Source of the DNA: Bosea sp. F3-2
Lineage (GTDB): Bacteria > Pseudomonadota > Alphaproteobacteria > Rhizobiales > Beijerinckiaceae
Length of the DNA: 64,000 nt
Assembly (NCBI RefSeq): GCF_008253865.1
Contig: NZ_CP042331.1
Location: 496,001-560,000 of the forward strand
Reading direction: 5' to 3'
The notes under the pieces were generated by a model. It was not told where the DNA came from. It made no database searches and saw only the letters and a list, made by a program, of their open reading frames with translations. How positions within the stretch are numbered: position 1 is the first letter of the stretch; each line of letters starts with the position of its first letter. The position numbers and the translations under genes are program-made. Positions 36,395 to 45,478 of this stretch are shown here, piece after piece.

Positions 36395-36535
36395 TTTACA
36401 CGGAACCACCCCGTCATTCCGGGCGAAGCGAAGCGCAGACCCGGAATCCATTGTAGAGCGCGACGCCCTTCGATGGATTCCGGATCGGCGCGGCTTCGCC
36501 GCTTGTCCGGAATGACGGGGGTGTTTCCGTGTAAA
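36395..36535. repeat. REP-like palindromic repeat, copy 6 (long form)
   Basis: The core CCCGTCATTCCGG...CCGGAATGACGGG is extended by outer arms TTTACACGGAA and TTCCGTGTAAA, giving about 141 bp of nested inverted repeat between hlyD and the convergent LysR gene. A bidirectional terminator role is plausible. Confidence 0.85.
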
Positions 36536-36582
36536 CCCTGCGCGCTCTAGGGATCGGCGCCGCGCCTGCCGAGGCGGGATCG

Positions 36583-37482
36583 TCAGGCCGCCTCGGGGCT
36601 CGAGCGCCCCGCCGGTTGCTGGAACGCATCGGCGGCACAGCGGAAGAACTCGGCGATCATCGGCATGCGCCGGCGCTCTTCAAGGCAGACGACATATTCG
36701 TTGATCGCGATGCGCGCGTCGTGCAGCGGCAGGAAGTGCAGGCGTGTGTCGAAGCCGAATTCGAGATCGGCGATCGCGCCCATGCCGAAGCCGGCGGCCA
36801 CCGTCTCGCGCACACCGTCCCGCGTCGACACCTCGATGACGTCGCCCAGCGTAACGCCATAGGCGGCCAGATTCTGCTCGAAGACCTCGCGGGTGCGCGA
36901 GCCCCGTTCACGCAATACGAAAGGCAGCCCCTGCAGCTCCGTCACGGAGACAGATTGCCGCTGAACCCAAGGATGGCTCTTCGGCAGGAAAACCCCGACC
37001 TTCATCGTGGTCAGCGGCTGGATGTGAAAGCGATTATCCGTCGGCATCTGTGCGGTGATGCCGACATCGGCGCGGTATTGCGTGATCTGCTCGATCACGC
37101 TGTCGGAATTGTGGAGCTGGATCGAGAAGACGAGCTTGGGCCGGCGCCGGCGCAGCGCGCCCAGGATCGGCAGCGAGTGGACGGTGCCGTCCGAGGCCAG
37201 CCGCAGGCGCCCGCCCTCCGCCTTGCGGCTCTTGAGCATCCGCCCGGCTTCGGTGAGCGCCGAAAACAGGCGGGACGTGACCTCGTAGAGCGCCTCGCCA
37301 TCGGCCGTCAGCGTGACGTCGCGCGGCCCGCGCTCGAAAAGTACAACGCCGGAGATCGCCTCGAGCTGCCGTACCTGGCCGGACAAGGTCGATTGGCTGA
37401 CCGCCATCTCGCGCGCGGCCTGCGAGTAGCCACCCGATGTCGCGACGAAGTGAAAGGCGCGAAGATGCGTGACCGATGCCAT
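36583..37482 (-). CDS. LysR family transcriptional regulator
   Basis: The 299-residue regulator has an N-terminal winged helix-turn-helix (HLRAFHFVATSGGYSQAARE then MAVSQSTLSGQVRQLE) and a periplasmic-binding-protein-like effector domain beginning near residue 90. It is divergent from the 1714-residue RTX phosphoesterase gene, a typical LysR-target arrangement. ATG at 37482 is preferred over the TTG three codons upstream. The effector is unknown; phosphate-ester or phosphonate-related control would fit the neighbour but is speculation. Confidence 0.9.
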   Translation of the reverse strand: MASVTHLRAFHFVATSGGYSQAAREMAVSQSTLSGQVRQLEAISGVVLFERGPRDVTLTADGEALYEVTSRLFSALTEAGRMLKSRKAEGGRLRLASDGTVHSLPILGALRRRRPKLVFSIQLHNSDSVIEQITQYRADVGITAQMPTDNRFHIQPLTTMKVGVFLPKSHPWVQRQSVSVTELQGLPFVLRERGSRTREVFEQNLAAYGVTLGDVIEVSTRDGVRETVAAGFGMGAIADLEFGFDTRLHFLPLHDARIAINEYVVCLEERRRMPMIAEFFRCAADAFQQPAGRSSPEAA

Positions 37483-37832
37483 GGCTTCCAACTCGCCGGA
37501 CAGCGTCCGGACTCCGGGCGCGCTATGGCCGTACCAGAAGCAAAGGCCTCACGCATCGGTATGCTATCGGAAGCACTCTGCAGGATTATGACGGGATCGA
37601 CAGAATTTTGAATAATTGCATGCAATAATGAGGATTGTGCAAATATACTTTGCTGGCAAATGTGAAGCTAGACTTCCGATATAGGGTATCGCTACTTTCG
37701 ATATCCTGGCTTTTCGTGATTTCAACGATCCGTCACACGGCGCTCCTACCCCTGAAAACGGATTATCAACCACGTTCAGCTGGTTCGCGGCTGGCGTGAC
37801 GATGGACCGTTTTGGCAACAGGAACCCGATCC
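37483..37832. other. intergenic region between LysR gene and RTX phosphoesterase gene
   Basis: This 350-bp AT-rich region separates divergent genes and contains a LysR-type palindrome at 37687-37703. No credible ORF or RNA gene seen. Confidence 0.6.
37687..37703. promoter_or_regulatory. LysR-type T-N11-A palindrome
   Basis: TATCG-N7-CGATA is a perfect 5-bp inverted repeat containing T-N11-A, the usual LysR box. It lies between the LysR gene and the RTX phosphoesterase gene, about 130 bp upstream of the latter. Confidence 0.45.
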
Positions 37833-40800
37833 ATGGCTACGATCAGCAACTCCATCCTCGACTATATTGCGACGAAGGGCTCGGAGAACCGCGTCATCGA
37901 CCTCGCCGGCGTGTTCTCCGGCACGGGCCTGACCTATTCGGTTCAGAGCAGCGACCCGGCCATCGCCAATGTCGCGATCGAAAATGGCAAGCTCGTCATC
38001 GACTACACTGATGCTCTCGGCTATACCGACCTCAAGATCACGGCGACCGACAGCAACGGCCAGAGCGTGACTGACAATGTCCGCGTCCGCGTCGCCGGCG
38101 AGAACGCCTATACGATCGCCGTCCTGCCGGATACGCAGGATTACACGAACGCTGCCAATGTCGGCACGTTCAAGGGCATGACGCAGTGGCTGGTCGACAA
38201 CAAGAACAGCCTCAACATCCAGTTCGTCACCCATGTCGGCGACATCACCACCGAGAACGGAACCGGCCACTGGGCCTATGCCAAGGACGCGCTCAGCATC
38301 CTCAACGGCAAGATCCCCTACGGCCTGACGCTCGGCAACCATGACGGCGTCTCGGGCAGCTACTCTTCCAGCCGCATCAACGACTATTTCTCGGTCGATT
38401 ACCTGAAGAATGCCAATGGTGCGAGCTTCGGCGGGACATACGACCAGCAAGCGGCGCTCTCGAACAACAGCTATTCGACCTTCACCGCCCCCGACGGCAC
38501 GAAGTGGCTGGTGCTGAACCTGGAATTCGGCGCACGCGAGGACGTGCTGCGCTGGGCCGGCGAGGTGATCGAGGCCAATCTCGACCACCGCGTCATCCTC
38601 ACCACCCATTCCTACATGAACTGGGCCGGCCGCCACGACGCCACCGGCGCGCCGCTCTATGACGAGGGCACCGGCTACGATTACGGCCTCGGCAGCTCCA
38701 AGGAAGGCGCGACCGACGGCGAGACGATGTATCGCGAGCTGGTCAAGAAGTATCCGAACGTCACCTTCACCTTCTCGGGCCACATCTTCGGCGACGCGGC
38801 CGAGACGCTGGTCAGCTACGACCAGTTCGGCAACCCCGTCTACCAGATGATGGTGAACTACCAGAACGGCGTTTCGAGCGAGATCACCAGCGACGCCGGC
38901 CAGGGTTCCGGCAGCGCCGGCGGCAACGGCGCCATCCGCCTGGTGACGATCGATCCAGACAATGGCGCGATCTACACCTCGACCTATTTCGCCAAGCTCG
39001 ACGACTATATGGACAGCGTCCGCGGCGACGGCGCGCTCAACCGCGACGGCCTGACCGGCCCCTATCGCGGCCATCAGGAGACCATCACCGGCGTCGATCT
39101 CGGCACGCCGGAGGTCCCCGCCATCGCCAAGGCCGGTAACGACAAGTTCGTCACCGCGGAGGCTGGCCAGGAGAAGGCCTCCATTACGCTCGATGGCGAC
39201 CGCACGCTGAATCCCGGCAATGATGACGGGCTCGCTTACGTCTGGACCGACCGCGACGGCAATGTCGTCGCCACCGGTGCGACTCCGACGCTTCAGCTCG
39301 GCGCCGGCCAGTATCAGCTCACCCTGACCGTGACCGACAGCGCCGGCCGCGTCTCGACCGACGAGGTTCGCATCGTCGTCGCCAACGAGAACACACTGCT
39401 CGTCGACAACTTTAATGACGGTGACGCCCGCGGCTGGAACGCTCCCGGCCAGACCCAGACGCTGTCCGTCTGGACTGGCTCTATTGCGAATTCCGGCCTT
39501 CCGGTGCTACCGGCGACCGACAGCAATCCGGCCGGCACCGACGTCAGCTTCATTCCGAAGCTGACGCCGACCCAGGCGCTGAAGCTGACCCCGGCCACAC
39601 CGCTGCCGACCGGCGTCTACAAGGTGTCGAGCTACACGATGGCCTTCGACATCCTGGTGCCGGCCGCCGGTGTGAACAGCTTCGTCAGCCTGTTCCAGAC
39701 TGATACCGGCAACACCAGCGACGGCGATTTCTTCATCCGCAAGAACAGCAACGGCACCGGCGGCATCGGCATCGGCGGCAACTATCCCGGCGCCTTCAAG
39801 TTCGACCAGTGGCAGCGCGTCGTGGTCAAGATCGAGACGGCCGCCGACGGCTCGGCGGTGATGTCGAAATACATCGACGGCGTGAAGGTCGGCACCCAGG
39901 GCGTCGACGCCAGCCGCTACACCATCGACCTCGCCAAGGGCGTGCTCCTGTTCTCCGACGAGGATGGCGAGACGGCCACTCTCTTCGTGTCGAGCTTCCT
40001 CTTCACCGACAAGCTCTACAGCGATGCCGAGATCGCGGCGCTGGGCGGCGCCAAAGCCGGCGGCATCGTCGAAACGCAACCGACCCCGTATTCGGTGCAG
40101 ATCGACTTCAGCAAGCCGGGCATGGCGGACGAATGGGGCAATTCCTCGGTCGTCGCCGGTCAGGTCGGCAGCAGCGTCGGCGGCTTCCTGGTGAAGGGCA
40201 CGGCGAATTCGCGCGACACGGTCGCGGATGGTCAGGCCGCGCTCGAGGGCCGCGTCTACGAGCAGTCCGACGGCGCCAACAAGATTCTGGTCTGGAACGA
40301 TGCCGCCGCCAAGAACTGGTCGAACTACGAATTCGAGGCGACGCTGAAGACGACCGACAACGACGGCACCGGGCTGGTGTTCTATTACAAGGATGCCGGC
40401 AACTTCTATAAGATCGTCCTGGATGCCGAGACCAGCACGCGCTCGCTGATCAAGGTCCAGAACGGGGCCGAGACCGTGCTTGCCAGCGAGCATGGCGGCA
40501 CGCCCTGGAGCCGCGACTTCCAGCTCAAGGTCGTGGTGGTCGACGGCACGATCAGCGCCTTCCTCGATGGGCACGACCTGTTCGGAGAGGTTGCCGATAG
40601 TGCGCCGCTCGCCGGCGGCTCCGTCGGCTTCTACTCGAACAACCAGCGCAGCTCGCAATTCGACAACGTCACCGTGAACAAGGTCACGCTGACGGCCCAC
40701 GCCGGCGACGATCTGCGCCCGGTCGATGCGGATGGCGACGGCAAGGTCGCGGTCGCTCTCGATGCCGGCGGCAGCTACGGTCTCTCCGACATCGTCGCTT

Positions 40801-42977
40801 ACGTCTGGACCGACAAGGACGGCAATGTCGTCGCTGAGGGGGAGCACGCCAGCGTGACGCTCGATGCGGTCAGGCAGGTCCTGACCCTGACCGTGACCGA
40901 CGCCAGCGGCAAGACCGCGACCGACAAGGTCACGGTCGATGCGATCTCTGAGGCCCGCCTGCTGCTGTCCGAAGACTTCGGCGGCAGCGACTTCTCGGCC
41001 TGGACGATCGTCGACGAGGGCGAGATGGGCGGTGTCGGCGCCGACGGCAAGTCCTCGCAATGGGAGCTGCGGGACGGCGCGCTCGTTCAGCTCTCCGACC
41101 TCAAGAGCCGTCAGCTCACCTGGAACGGCGCCTCGAATTCCGATCCGTGGAAGAAGGGCTGGAGCCCGCTGGGCGACGGCGTCAACGTGCTGCGCAAGGG
41201 CACCTACGCGCTCTACAACGATGCGGCGGCGAAGGAGTGGACCGACTATGCGGTCGAGGCCACGCTCAAGTCGCCGGACAACGGCGCGCTCGGCCTGCTG
41301 TTCTACTACCAGGACGCGAACAACTACTACAAGCTCGAGCTCGACGCGAACGGCGACTACGATCGCAATCCGGGCAATGGCGCGGGCAGCCTGTTCCAGC
41401 TCATCCAGGTCAAGGATGGCATCGAGAAGTACCTCAACCAGTTCCCGGCGAAATATACGCCGGGTGAGGCCTTCCAGCTGCGCGTCGAGGTGAAGGACGG
41501 CAAGATCCAGGCCTATGTCGACGGCATGGCGCTCTTCGCCTACGCCATCGAGGATCGGGCGCAGAGCAAGGGCTCGATCGGCCTGTTCTCCTGGGACAGC
41601 GCCGGGGTCTCCTTCGACAATGTGCTGGTCTATGACCTTGCCAGCGAGAGTGTCCTGCCTCCGGGCGGAGGCCCGATCCTCGGCACGGACGGCGACGACG
41701 TGCTCGTCGGCACGGCCGGGGATGACGTGATCCTGGCGGGTGCGGGCGACGACACCGTCCAGGCCGGCGCCGGCAACGACCGCGTCGAAGGCGGCGAGGG
41801 CGATGACAGCCTGGACGGCGGCGCGGGCAACGATATCCTCATCGGCGGCGAAGGCGACGACAAGCTGTTCGGCGGCGAGGGCGACGACCTGCTCAAGGGC
41901 GGCGCGGGCGATGACCTGCTCGATGGCGGCGCCGGCATCGACACGGCCGACTACTCCGACGATACCGTCGGCGTGACGGTCGATCTCGCGGCCGGTACGG
42001 CCTCGGGCGACAAGGCGGGCGAGGACGAGCTCGTCTCGGTCGAGACCGTCATCGGCGGTTCCGGCAACGACATCCTGATCGGCGACGGCGCTGACAACCG
42101 CCTCGTCGGCGGCCTCGGCGACGACGTGCTGAAGGGCGGCGCCGGCAACGACCTGCTCGATGGTGGCGCAGGCGATGACGTGATCGAGGGCGGCGCGGGC
42201 GACGACATCATCCTCGCCGGCCTCGGCGACGACGTCATCGACGGCGGCGCGGGCTTCGATACGCTCGACCTCTCGGCGGCGACGGGCCCGGTTACCGTCA
42301 ATTTCGCGGCGGGCAAGGTCTCCGGCGCGGGCATCGGCTCCGACAGCTTCAGCAATATCGAGAAGCTGCTCTTCGGCGCGGGCAACGACACCGTCATCGG
42401 CGGCAATGGCGACGATGCCTTCGACGGCGGCGCCGGCAACGACACGCTCAAGGGCGGTGCCGGCAACGACACGTTGTGGGGTGGCGCGGGCGACGACCTC
42501 CTGGATGGTGGCTCGGGTGACGATCAGGTCTATGGCGGCATCGGCAACGACACGATCAAGGCCGGCTCCGGCATCGACCATGTCGAAGGCGGCGAGGGCA
42601 ATGACGTGATCGATGCCGGTTCGGGTGACGACGTCGTGCTCGGCGGTGCCGGCAACGATGTCATCGACGGCGGCTCGGGCAATGATCGCATCGAGGGCGG
42701 CGCGGGCGACGACATTCTGACCGGCGGCTCCGGCCACGACGCCTTCGTCTTCGCCGTCGGCTTCGGCAAGGACATGGTCACCGACTTCCGCACCTCCGGC
42801 TCCAGCGCCGACGTGCTGGAGTTCTCGGTCGGCGTCTTCGCCGATTTCGGGACGGCCATGGGCGCTGCCCAGCAGATCGGTGCCGACACCGTCTTCTCGA
42901 TCGATGCCGACACCACGCTGACCCTCAAGGGCGTCCAGCTGTCGAGCCTCGCCCAGGACGACTTCCGCTTCGTCTGA
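37833..42977 (+). CDS. giant RTX protein with calcineurin-like phosphoesterase domain
   Basis: The 1714-residue protein is a likely type I secretion substrate. In order: an Ig/cadherin-like segment (about 20-90); a metallophosphoesterase domain (about 94-400) with PDTQ, VGDIT, LGNHDG, TTHSY and SGHIFGD as metal-binding motifs; a PKD-like domain (about 425-520); a LamG-like region; two tandem concanavalin-type domains (around 800-950 and 1120-1260) separated by another PKD-like domain; RTX nonapeptides from about 1285 to 1630; and a C-terminal module ending QDDFRFV. It probably hydrolyses phosphate esters or nucleotides outside the cell, with calcium-driven folding. AGGA is nine bases before the ATG. 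Confidence 0.9.
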   Translation: MATISNSILDYIATKGSENRVIDLAGVFSGTGLTYSVQSSDPAIANVAIENGKLVIDYTDALGYTDLKITATDSNGQSVTDNVRVRVAGENAYTIAVLPDTQDYTNAANVGTFKGMTQWLVDNKNSLNIQFVTHVGDITTENGTGHWAYAKDALSILNGKIPYGLTLGNHDGVSGSYSSSRINDYFSVDYLKNANGASFGGTYDQQAALSNNSYSTFTAPDGTKWLVLNLEFGAREDVLRWAGEVIEANLDHRVILTTHSYMNWAGRHDATGAPLYDEGTGYDYGLGSSKEGATDGETMYRELVKKYPNVTFTFSGHIFGDAAETLVSYDQFGNPVYQMMVNYQNGVSSEITSDAGQGSGSAGGNGAIRLVTIDPDNGAIYTSTYFAKLDDYMDSVRGDGALNRDGLTGPYRGHQETITGVDLGTPEVPAIAKAGNDKFVTAEAGQEKASITLDGDRTLNPGNDDGLAYVWTDRDGNVVATGATPTLQLGAGQYQLTLTVTDSAGRVSTDEVRIVVANENTLLVDNFNDGDARGWNAPGQTQTLSVWTGSIANSGLPVLPATDSNPAGTDVSFIPKLTPTQALKLTPATPLPTGVYKVSSYTMAFDILVPAAGVNSFVSLFQTDTGNTSDGDFFIRKNSNGTGGIGIGGNYPGAFKFDQWQRVVVKIETAADGSAVMSKYIDGVKVGTQGVDASRYTIDLAKGVLLFSDEDGETATLFVSSFLFTDKLYSDAEIAALGGAKAGGIVETQPTPYSVQIDFSKPGMADEWGNSSVVAGQVGSSVGGFLVKGTANSRDTVADGQAALEGRVYEQSDGANKILVWNDAAAKNWSNYEFEATLKTTDNDGTGLVFYYKDAGNFYKIVLDAETSTRSLIKVQNGAETVLASEHGGTPWSRDFQLKVVVVDGTISAFLDGHDLFGEVADSAPLAGGSVGFYSNNQRSSQFDNVTVNKVTLTAHAGDDLRPVDADGDGKVAVALDAGGSYGLSDIVAYVWTDKDGNVVAEGEHASVTLDAVRQVLTLTVTDASGKTATDKVTVDAISEARLLLSEDFGGSDFSAWTIVDEGEMGGVGADGKSSQWELRDGALVQLSDLKSRQLTWNGASNSDPWKKGWSPLGDGVNVLRKGTYALYNDAAAKEWTDYAVEATLKSPDNGALGLLFYYQDANNYYKLELDANGDYDRNPGNGAGSLFQLIQVKDGIEKYLNQFPAKYTPGEAFQLRVEVKDGKIQAYVDGMALFAYAIEDRAQSKGSIGLFSWDSAGVSFDNVLVYDLASESVLPPGGGPILGTDGDDVLVGTAGDDVILAGAGDDTVQAGAGNDRVEGGEGDDSLDGGAGNDILIGGEGDDKLFGGEGDDLLKGGAGDDLLDGGAGIDTADYSDDTVGVTVDLAAGTASGDKAGEDELVSVETVIGGSGNDILIGDGADNRLVGGLGDDVLKGGAGNDLLDGGAGDDVIEGGAGDDIILAGLGDDVIDGGAGFDTLDLSAATGPVTVNFAAGKVSGAGIGSDSFSNIEKLLFGAGNDTVIGGNGDDAFDGGAGNDTLKGGAGNDTLWGGAGDDLLDGGSGDDQVYGGIGNDTIKAGSGIDHVEGGEGNDVIDAGSGDDVVLGGAGNDVIDGGSGNDRIEGGAGDDILTGGSGHDAFVFAVGFGKDMVTDFRTSGSSADVLEFSVGVFADFGTAMGAAQQIGADTVFSIDADTTLTLKGVQLSSLAQDDFRFV

Positions 42978-42999
42978 GCGGGAAAATCCTTCGACCAAG

Positions 43000-43027
43000 G
43001 GGAGGGGCGCTCGTCGGGCGCCCCTTT
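43000..43027 (+). terminator. rho-independent terminator after the RTX phosphoesterase gene
   Basis: GGGGCGC and GCGCCCC form a 7-bp GC stem with a 7-base loop, ending in TTT, 26 bp past the stop codon. Confidence 0.8.
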
Positions 43028-43043
43028 CGTCATTGTGCCCTGA

Positions 43044-43072
43044 TTGACCTTTTCTTCTGGTCATCGTACTGG
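43044..43072 (+). promoter_or_regulatory. predicted promoter of the FadR-type regulator operon
   Basis: TTGACC at 43044-43049 and TACTGG at 43067-43072 are 17 bp apart. The -10 is weak but it overlaps the operator, as expected for autorepression. Confidence 0.45.
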
Positions 43073-43081
43073 TCTTACCAG
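43069..43081. promoter_or_regulatory. FadR/GntR-type operator CTGGTCTTACCAG
   Basis: Perfect palindrome containing TGGT-N3-ACCA, the consensus of the FadR subfamily of GntR regulators. It lies 11 bp upstream of the start of a FadR-type gene and overlaps the predicted -10, so negative autoregulation of the operon is likely. Confidence 0.8.
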
Positions 43082-43092
43082 AACGAAGAAGA

Positions 43093-43854
43093 ATGGTTTC
43101 AGGGATGGATGCTCAAGATGCCGACAGCGCGTCGGGGTTCGAGCGCGTTTTCGCCTATCTGCAGGAGCGGCTGCTCGACGGCACGCTGAAGCAGGGCGAG
43201 CGGCTCATGGCCGAACGCGAACTGGCCGCCCAGCTCGGCGTGAGCCGGCCGATTGTGCGCGAGGCGCTGCGCGCGCTGCACATGCTCGGCATCGTCGAGA
43301 TCCGCGAGCGCGTCGGCACCATCGTGAAGCGGCCCGACGCCTCGATGCTGAAGGACTTCTTCACGCTCGCCCTGGCCCAGCAGGCCGACCTCATCGACGA
43401 CGTGATGGAGGCGCGCATTGCGATCGAATGCCAGGCGGTGCGCCTGGCCTGCGAGCGCGCCACCATCGCCGATTTCGAGCGGCTGCAGCGCGCGCTCGTC
43501 CGTATCGGCGAGACGATCGACGATGCCGATGCGGGCGGCGCGGCCGATTTCGAATTCCACCGTGCCATCGTGCTGGCGTCGCGCTCGCCGACGCTCGCAG
43601 TGCTGCATGAATCCATGTCGACCCTGCTGGCGCGCTCGCATCGCAGCCGCCGCGAGCTCGTCCAGCAGTTCAGCTCGATGAAGAGCTACCTGATCGACGA
43701 CCATAAGCGCGTCTTCGACACCATCGTCGCGCGCGATCCCGATCGCGCCGAGGTGACGCTGCGGCGTCATTTCGCGATCGGCGACGAGTACCGGCGCCGC
43801 GCCGTCACGGGCGAAGGCGACAGGCCCGAGACGCGCAGCGCGCAGGGAGCCTGA
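43093..43854 (+). CDS. FadR/GntR family transcriptional regulator (FCD domain)
   Basis: The 253-residue protein has an N-terminal winged helix (GTLKQGERLMAERELAAQLG then VSRPIVREALRALHMLGIVE) and a C-terminal FCD effector domain with acidic and His residues expected to bind metal (DFEFHRAIV, DDHKRVFD). FadR-type regulators respond to carboxylates or sugar acids and act as repressors. It heads an operon of a dehydrogenase, ABC transporter, isomerase and kinase. GAAGAAGA upstream serves as ribosome-binding site for the ATG at 43093; ATG at 43105 is an alternative. Confidence 0.92.
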   Translation: MVSGMDAQDADSASGFERVFAYLQERLLDGTLKQGERLMAERELAAQLGVSRPIVREALRALHMLGIVEIRERVGTIVKRPDASMLKDFFTLALAQQADLIDDVMEARIAIECQAVRLACERATIADFERLQRALVRIGETIDDADAGGAADFEFHRAIVLASRSPTLAVLHESMSTLLARSHRSRRELVQQFSSMKSYLIDDHKRVFDTIVARDPDRAEVTLRRHFAIGDEYRRRAVTGEGDRPETRSAQGA

Positions 43855-43874
43855 GGCTCCGGATTCCAGAGACA

Positions 43875-44786
43875 ATGCCGCGAGAACAGAGCATGGGACA
43901 GAACGAGACGGGCAGCGTCGGCTTCATCGGGCTCGGCACGATGGGCCGGGAGATGGCGCGCAACCTCCTGAAGGCAGGGCACAAGGTCACCGCCTTCGAC
44001 ATTGTCGAGGATGCAGTCGTAGCGCTGGCCGCCGAGGGTGTGAAGCCGGCGAAGAGCCCGGCAGAGGCGGCGGCCGAGGCCGATATCGCGATCACCATGC
44101 TGCCGGACACGCCGCAGGTCGAGGAGGTGATCTATGGCGAAGGCGGTCTGCTGGCCTCGCCGCCGCGCGGCCGCCTGATCGTCGACATGAGCACGATCTC
44201 GCCGGTCGCCGTCCGCAGGATGCATGGCGATCTCAAGGCTGCGGGCACCGATTTCATCGATGCTCCGGTCTCCGGTGGCCCGATCGGTGCCAGGAACGCG
44301 ACGCTGACGATCATGGCGGGTGGCGAGGCGGCAGCCTTTGCCAAGGCAGAGCCGTTCTTCCGCGGCATGGGCACGACCATCACCCATGTCGGCGCGCCCG
44401 GTGCCGGCCAGGCGGTCAAGCTCTGCAACCAACTCATCTGCGGCATCAACATCCAGGCCGTCTGCGAGGCGATCGCGCTCGGCCGCGCCTCCGGCGTCGA
44501 CCTGGAGCAGATGCGCAGCGTGCTGCTCGGCGGCTCGGCGGCCTCCTGGATGCTCGACAAGCTTGGCCCGGCGATGATCGCCGGCGATGCCGGGGCGGGC
44601 TTCCGCATCGATCTGATGCTGAAGGACCTGCGCCTCGTGCAGGAGCAGGCGCAGGCGCTCTCCGTGCCGCTGCCGGGCACCGCGCTCGTCACCAGCCAAT
44701 ACATCGAGGCGCGCGCCCATGGCGAGGGCGGCAACGGCAACCAGGCGCTGTTCCGCGTCTATGACCGCATGACGAACCGGGCCTGA
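43875..44786 (+). CDS. 3-hydroxyisobutyrate dehydrogenase/2-hydroxy-3-oxopropionate reductase family protein
   Basis: The 303-residue beta-hydroxyacid dehydrogenase has the dinucleotide motif GFIGLGTMGREMARNLLKAG, substrate loop DAPVSGGPIGA, and catalytic Lys182 in GAGQAVKLCNQL. The family includes GarR (tartronate semialdehyde reductase) and HIBADH; a GarR-type role agrees with the sugar-acid operon. It acts in the cytoplasm with NAD(P)H. An alternative ATG is at 43893. Gap to the regulator is 20 bp and to the permease 8 bp. Confidence 0.9.
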   Translation: MPREQSMGQNETGSVGFIGLGTMGREMARNLLKAGHKVTAFDIVEDAVVALAAEGVKPAKSPAEAAAEADIAITMLPDTPQVEEVIYGEGGLLASPPRGRLIVDMSTISPVAVRRMHGDLKAAGTDFIDAPVSGGPIGARNATLTIMAGGEAAAFAKAEPFFRGMGTTITHVGAPGAGQAVKLCNQLICGINIQAVCEAIALGRASGVDLEQMRSVLLGGSAASWMLDKLGPAMIAGDAGAGFRIDLMLKDLRLVQEQAQALSVPLPGTALVTSQYIEARAHGEGGNGNQALFRVYDRMTNRA

Positions 44787-44794
44787 CGGCGGCG

Positions 44795-45478
44795 ATGGGG
44801 CTCGACCTCGACTTCTCCGTCGTTCTGGAGCGCTGGCCGCTCTTTGCCGACGGCGCGGTGATGACGCTGAAGCTCGCCTTCATGGCGATCCTGATCGGCG
44901 GCGCGATCGGCACGTTCTGCGCCATCGGCCGCGGCAGCAGCAACCGCTTCATCGCCGGGCTCTGCGCCGGTTATGTCGAGACGATCCGCAACACGCCGCT
45001 GCTCGTCCAGATCTTCCTGGTCTATTTCGGCCTGGCCAGCATCGGCTTCAAATTCTCGGCCTTCTCGGTGGCGGCGGCGGCGCTCGCCATCAATGTCGGC
45101 GCGTATACCGCCGAGATCATGCGGGCAGGCTTCGAGTCGATCCCGCCCGGCCAGATCGAGGCTGCCGAGGGTCTCGCGCTCTCGCGCTTCCAGATCTACT
45201 GGCACGTCATCCTGCTGCCGGCGATCGAGAAGGTCTATCCGTCGCTGACCAGCCAGTTCGTGCTGCTGATGCTGGCATCCTCGGTCACCTCGCAGATTTC
45301 GGCCGAGGAGCTGACGGCCGTCGCCAACTACGTCCAGTCCGACACCTACCGCGCCTTCGAGACCTATATCCTCGTCGCGCTCGGCTACATAGCGCTCTCG
45401 CTCGTCCTGCGCGCCGCCTTCTGGGCGCTGGGGCTCGTCCTCTTCCCGCGCCGCCGGCGCCTCGGCACGCCGCTCTAG
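44795..45478 (+). CDS. polar amino acid-type ABC transporter permease
   Basis: The 227-residue inner-membrane permease has five to six helices, the family N-terminal VETIRNTPLLVQIF and the EAA loop IEAAEGLALSRFQIYWHVIL. It pairs with the permease at 45754. Its TAG stop codon (45476-45478) lies in the left terminal repeat of the 45473-45746 element, so the C-terminus (RRRRLGTPL) may have been set by insertion. Confidence 0.92.
   Translation: MGLDLDFSVVLERWPLFADGAVMTLKLAFMAILIGGAIGTFCAIGRGSSNRFIAGLCAGYVETIRNTPLLVQIFLVYFGLASIGFKFSAFSVAAAALAINVGAYTAEIMRAGFESIPPGQIEAAEGLALSRFQIYWHVILLPAIEKVYPSLTSQFVLLMLASSVTSQISAEELTAVANYVQSDTYRAFETYILVALGYIALSLVLRAAFWALGLVLFPRRRRLGTPL

Noticed and set aside
39507..43064. 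1185-codon open frame antisense to the RTX phosphoesterase gene
   Set aside because: It mirrors the RTX repeats and GC-rich codons of the sense gene; no domain, start signal or neighbour supports it. The sense gene has RTX motifs and a terminator.
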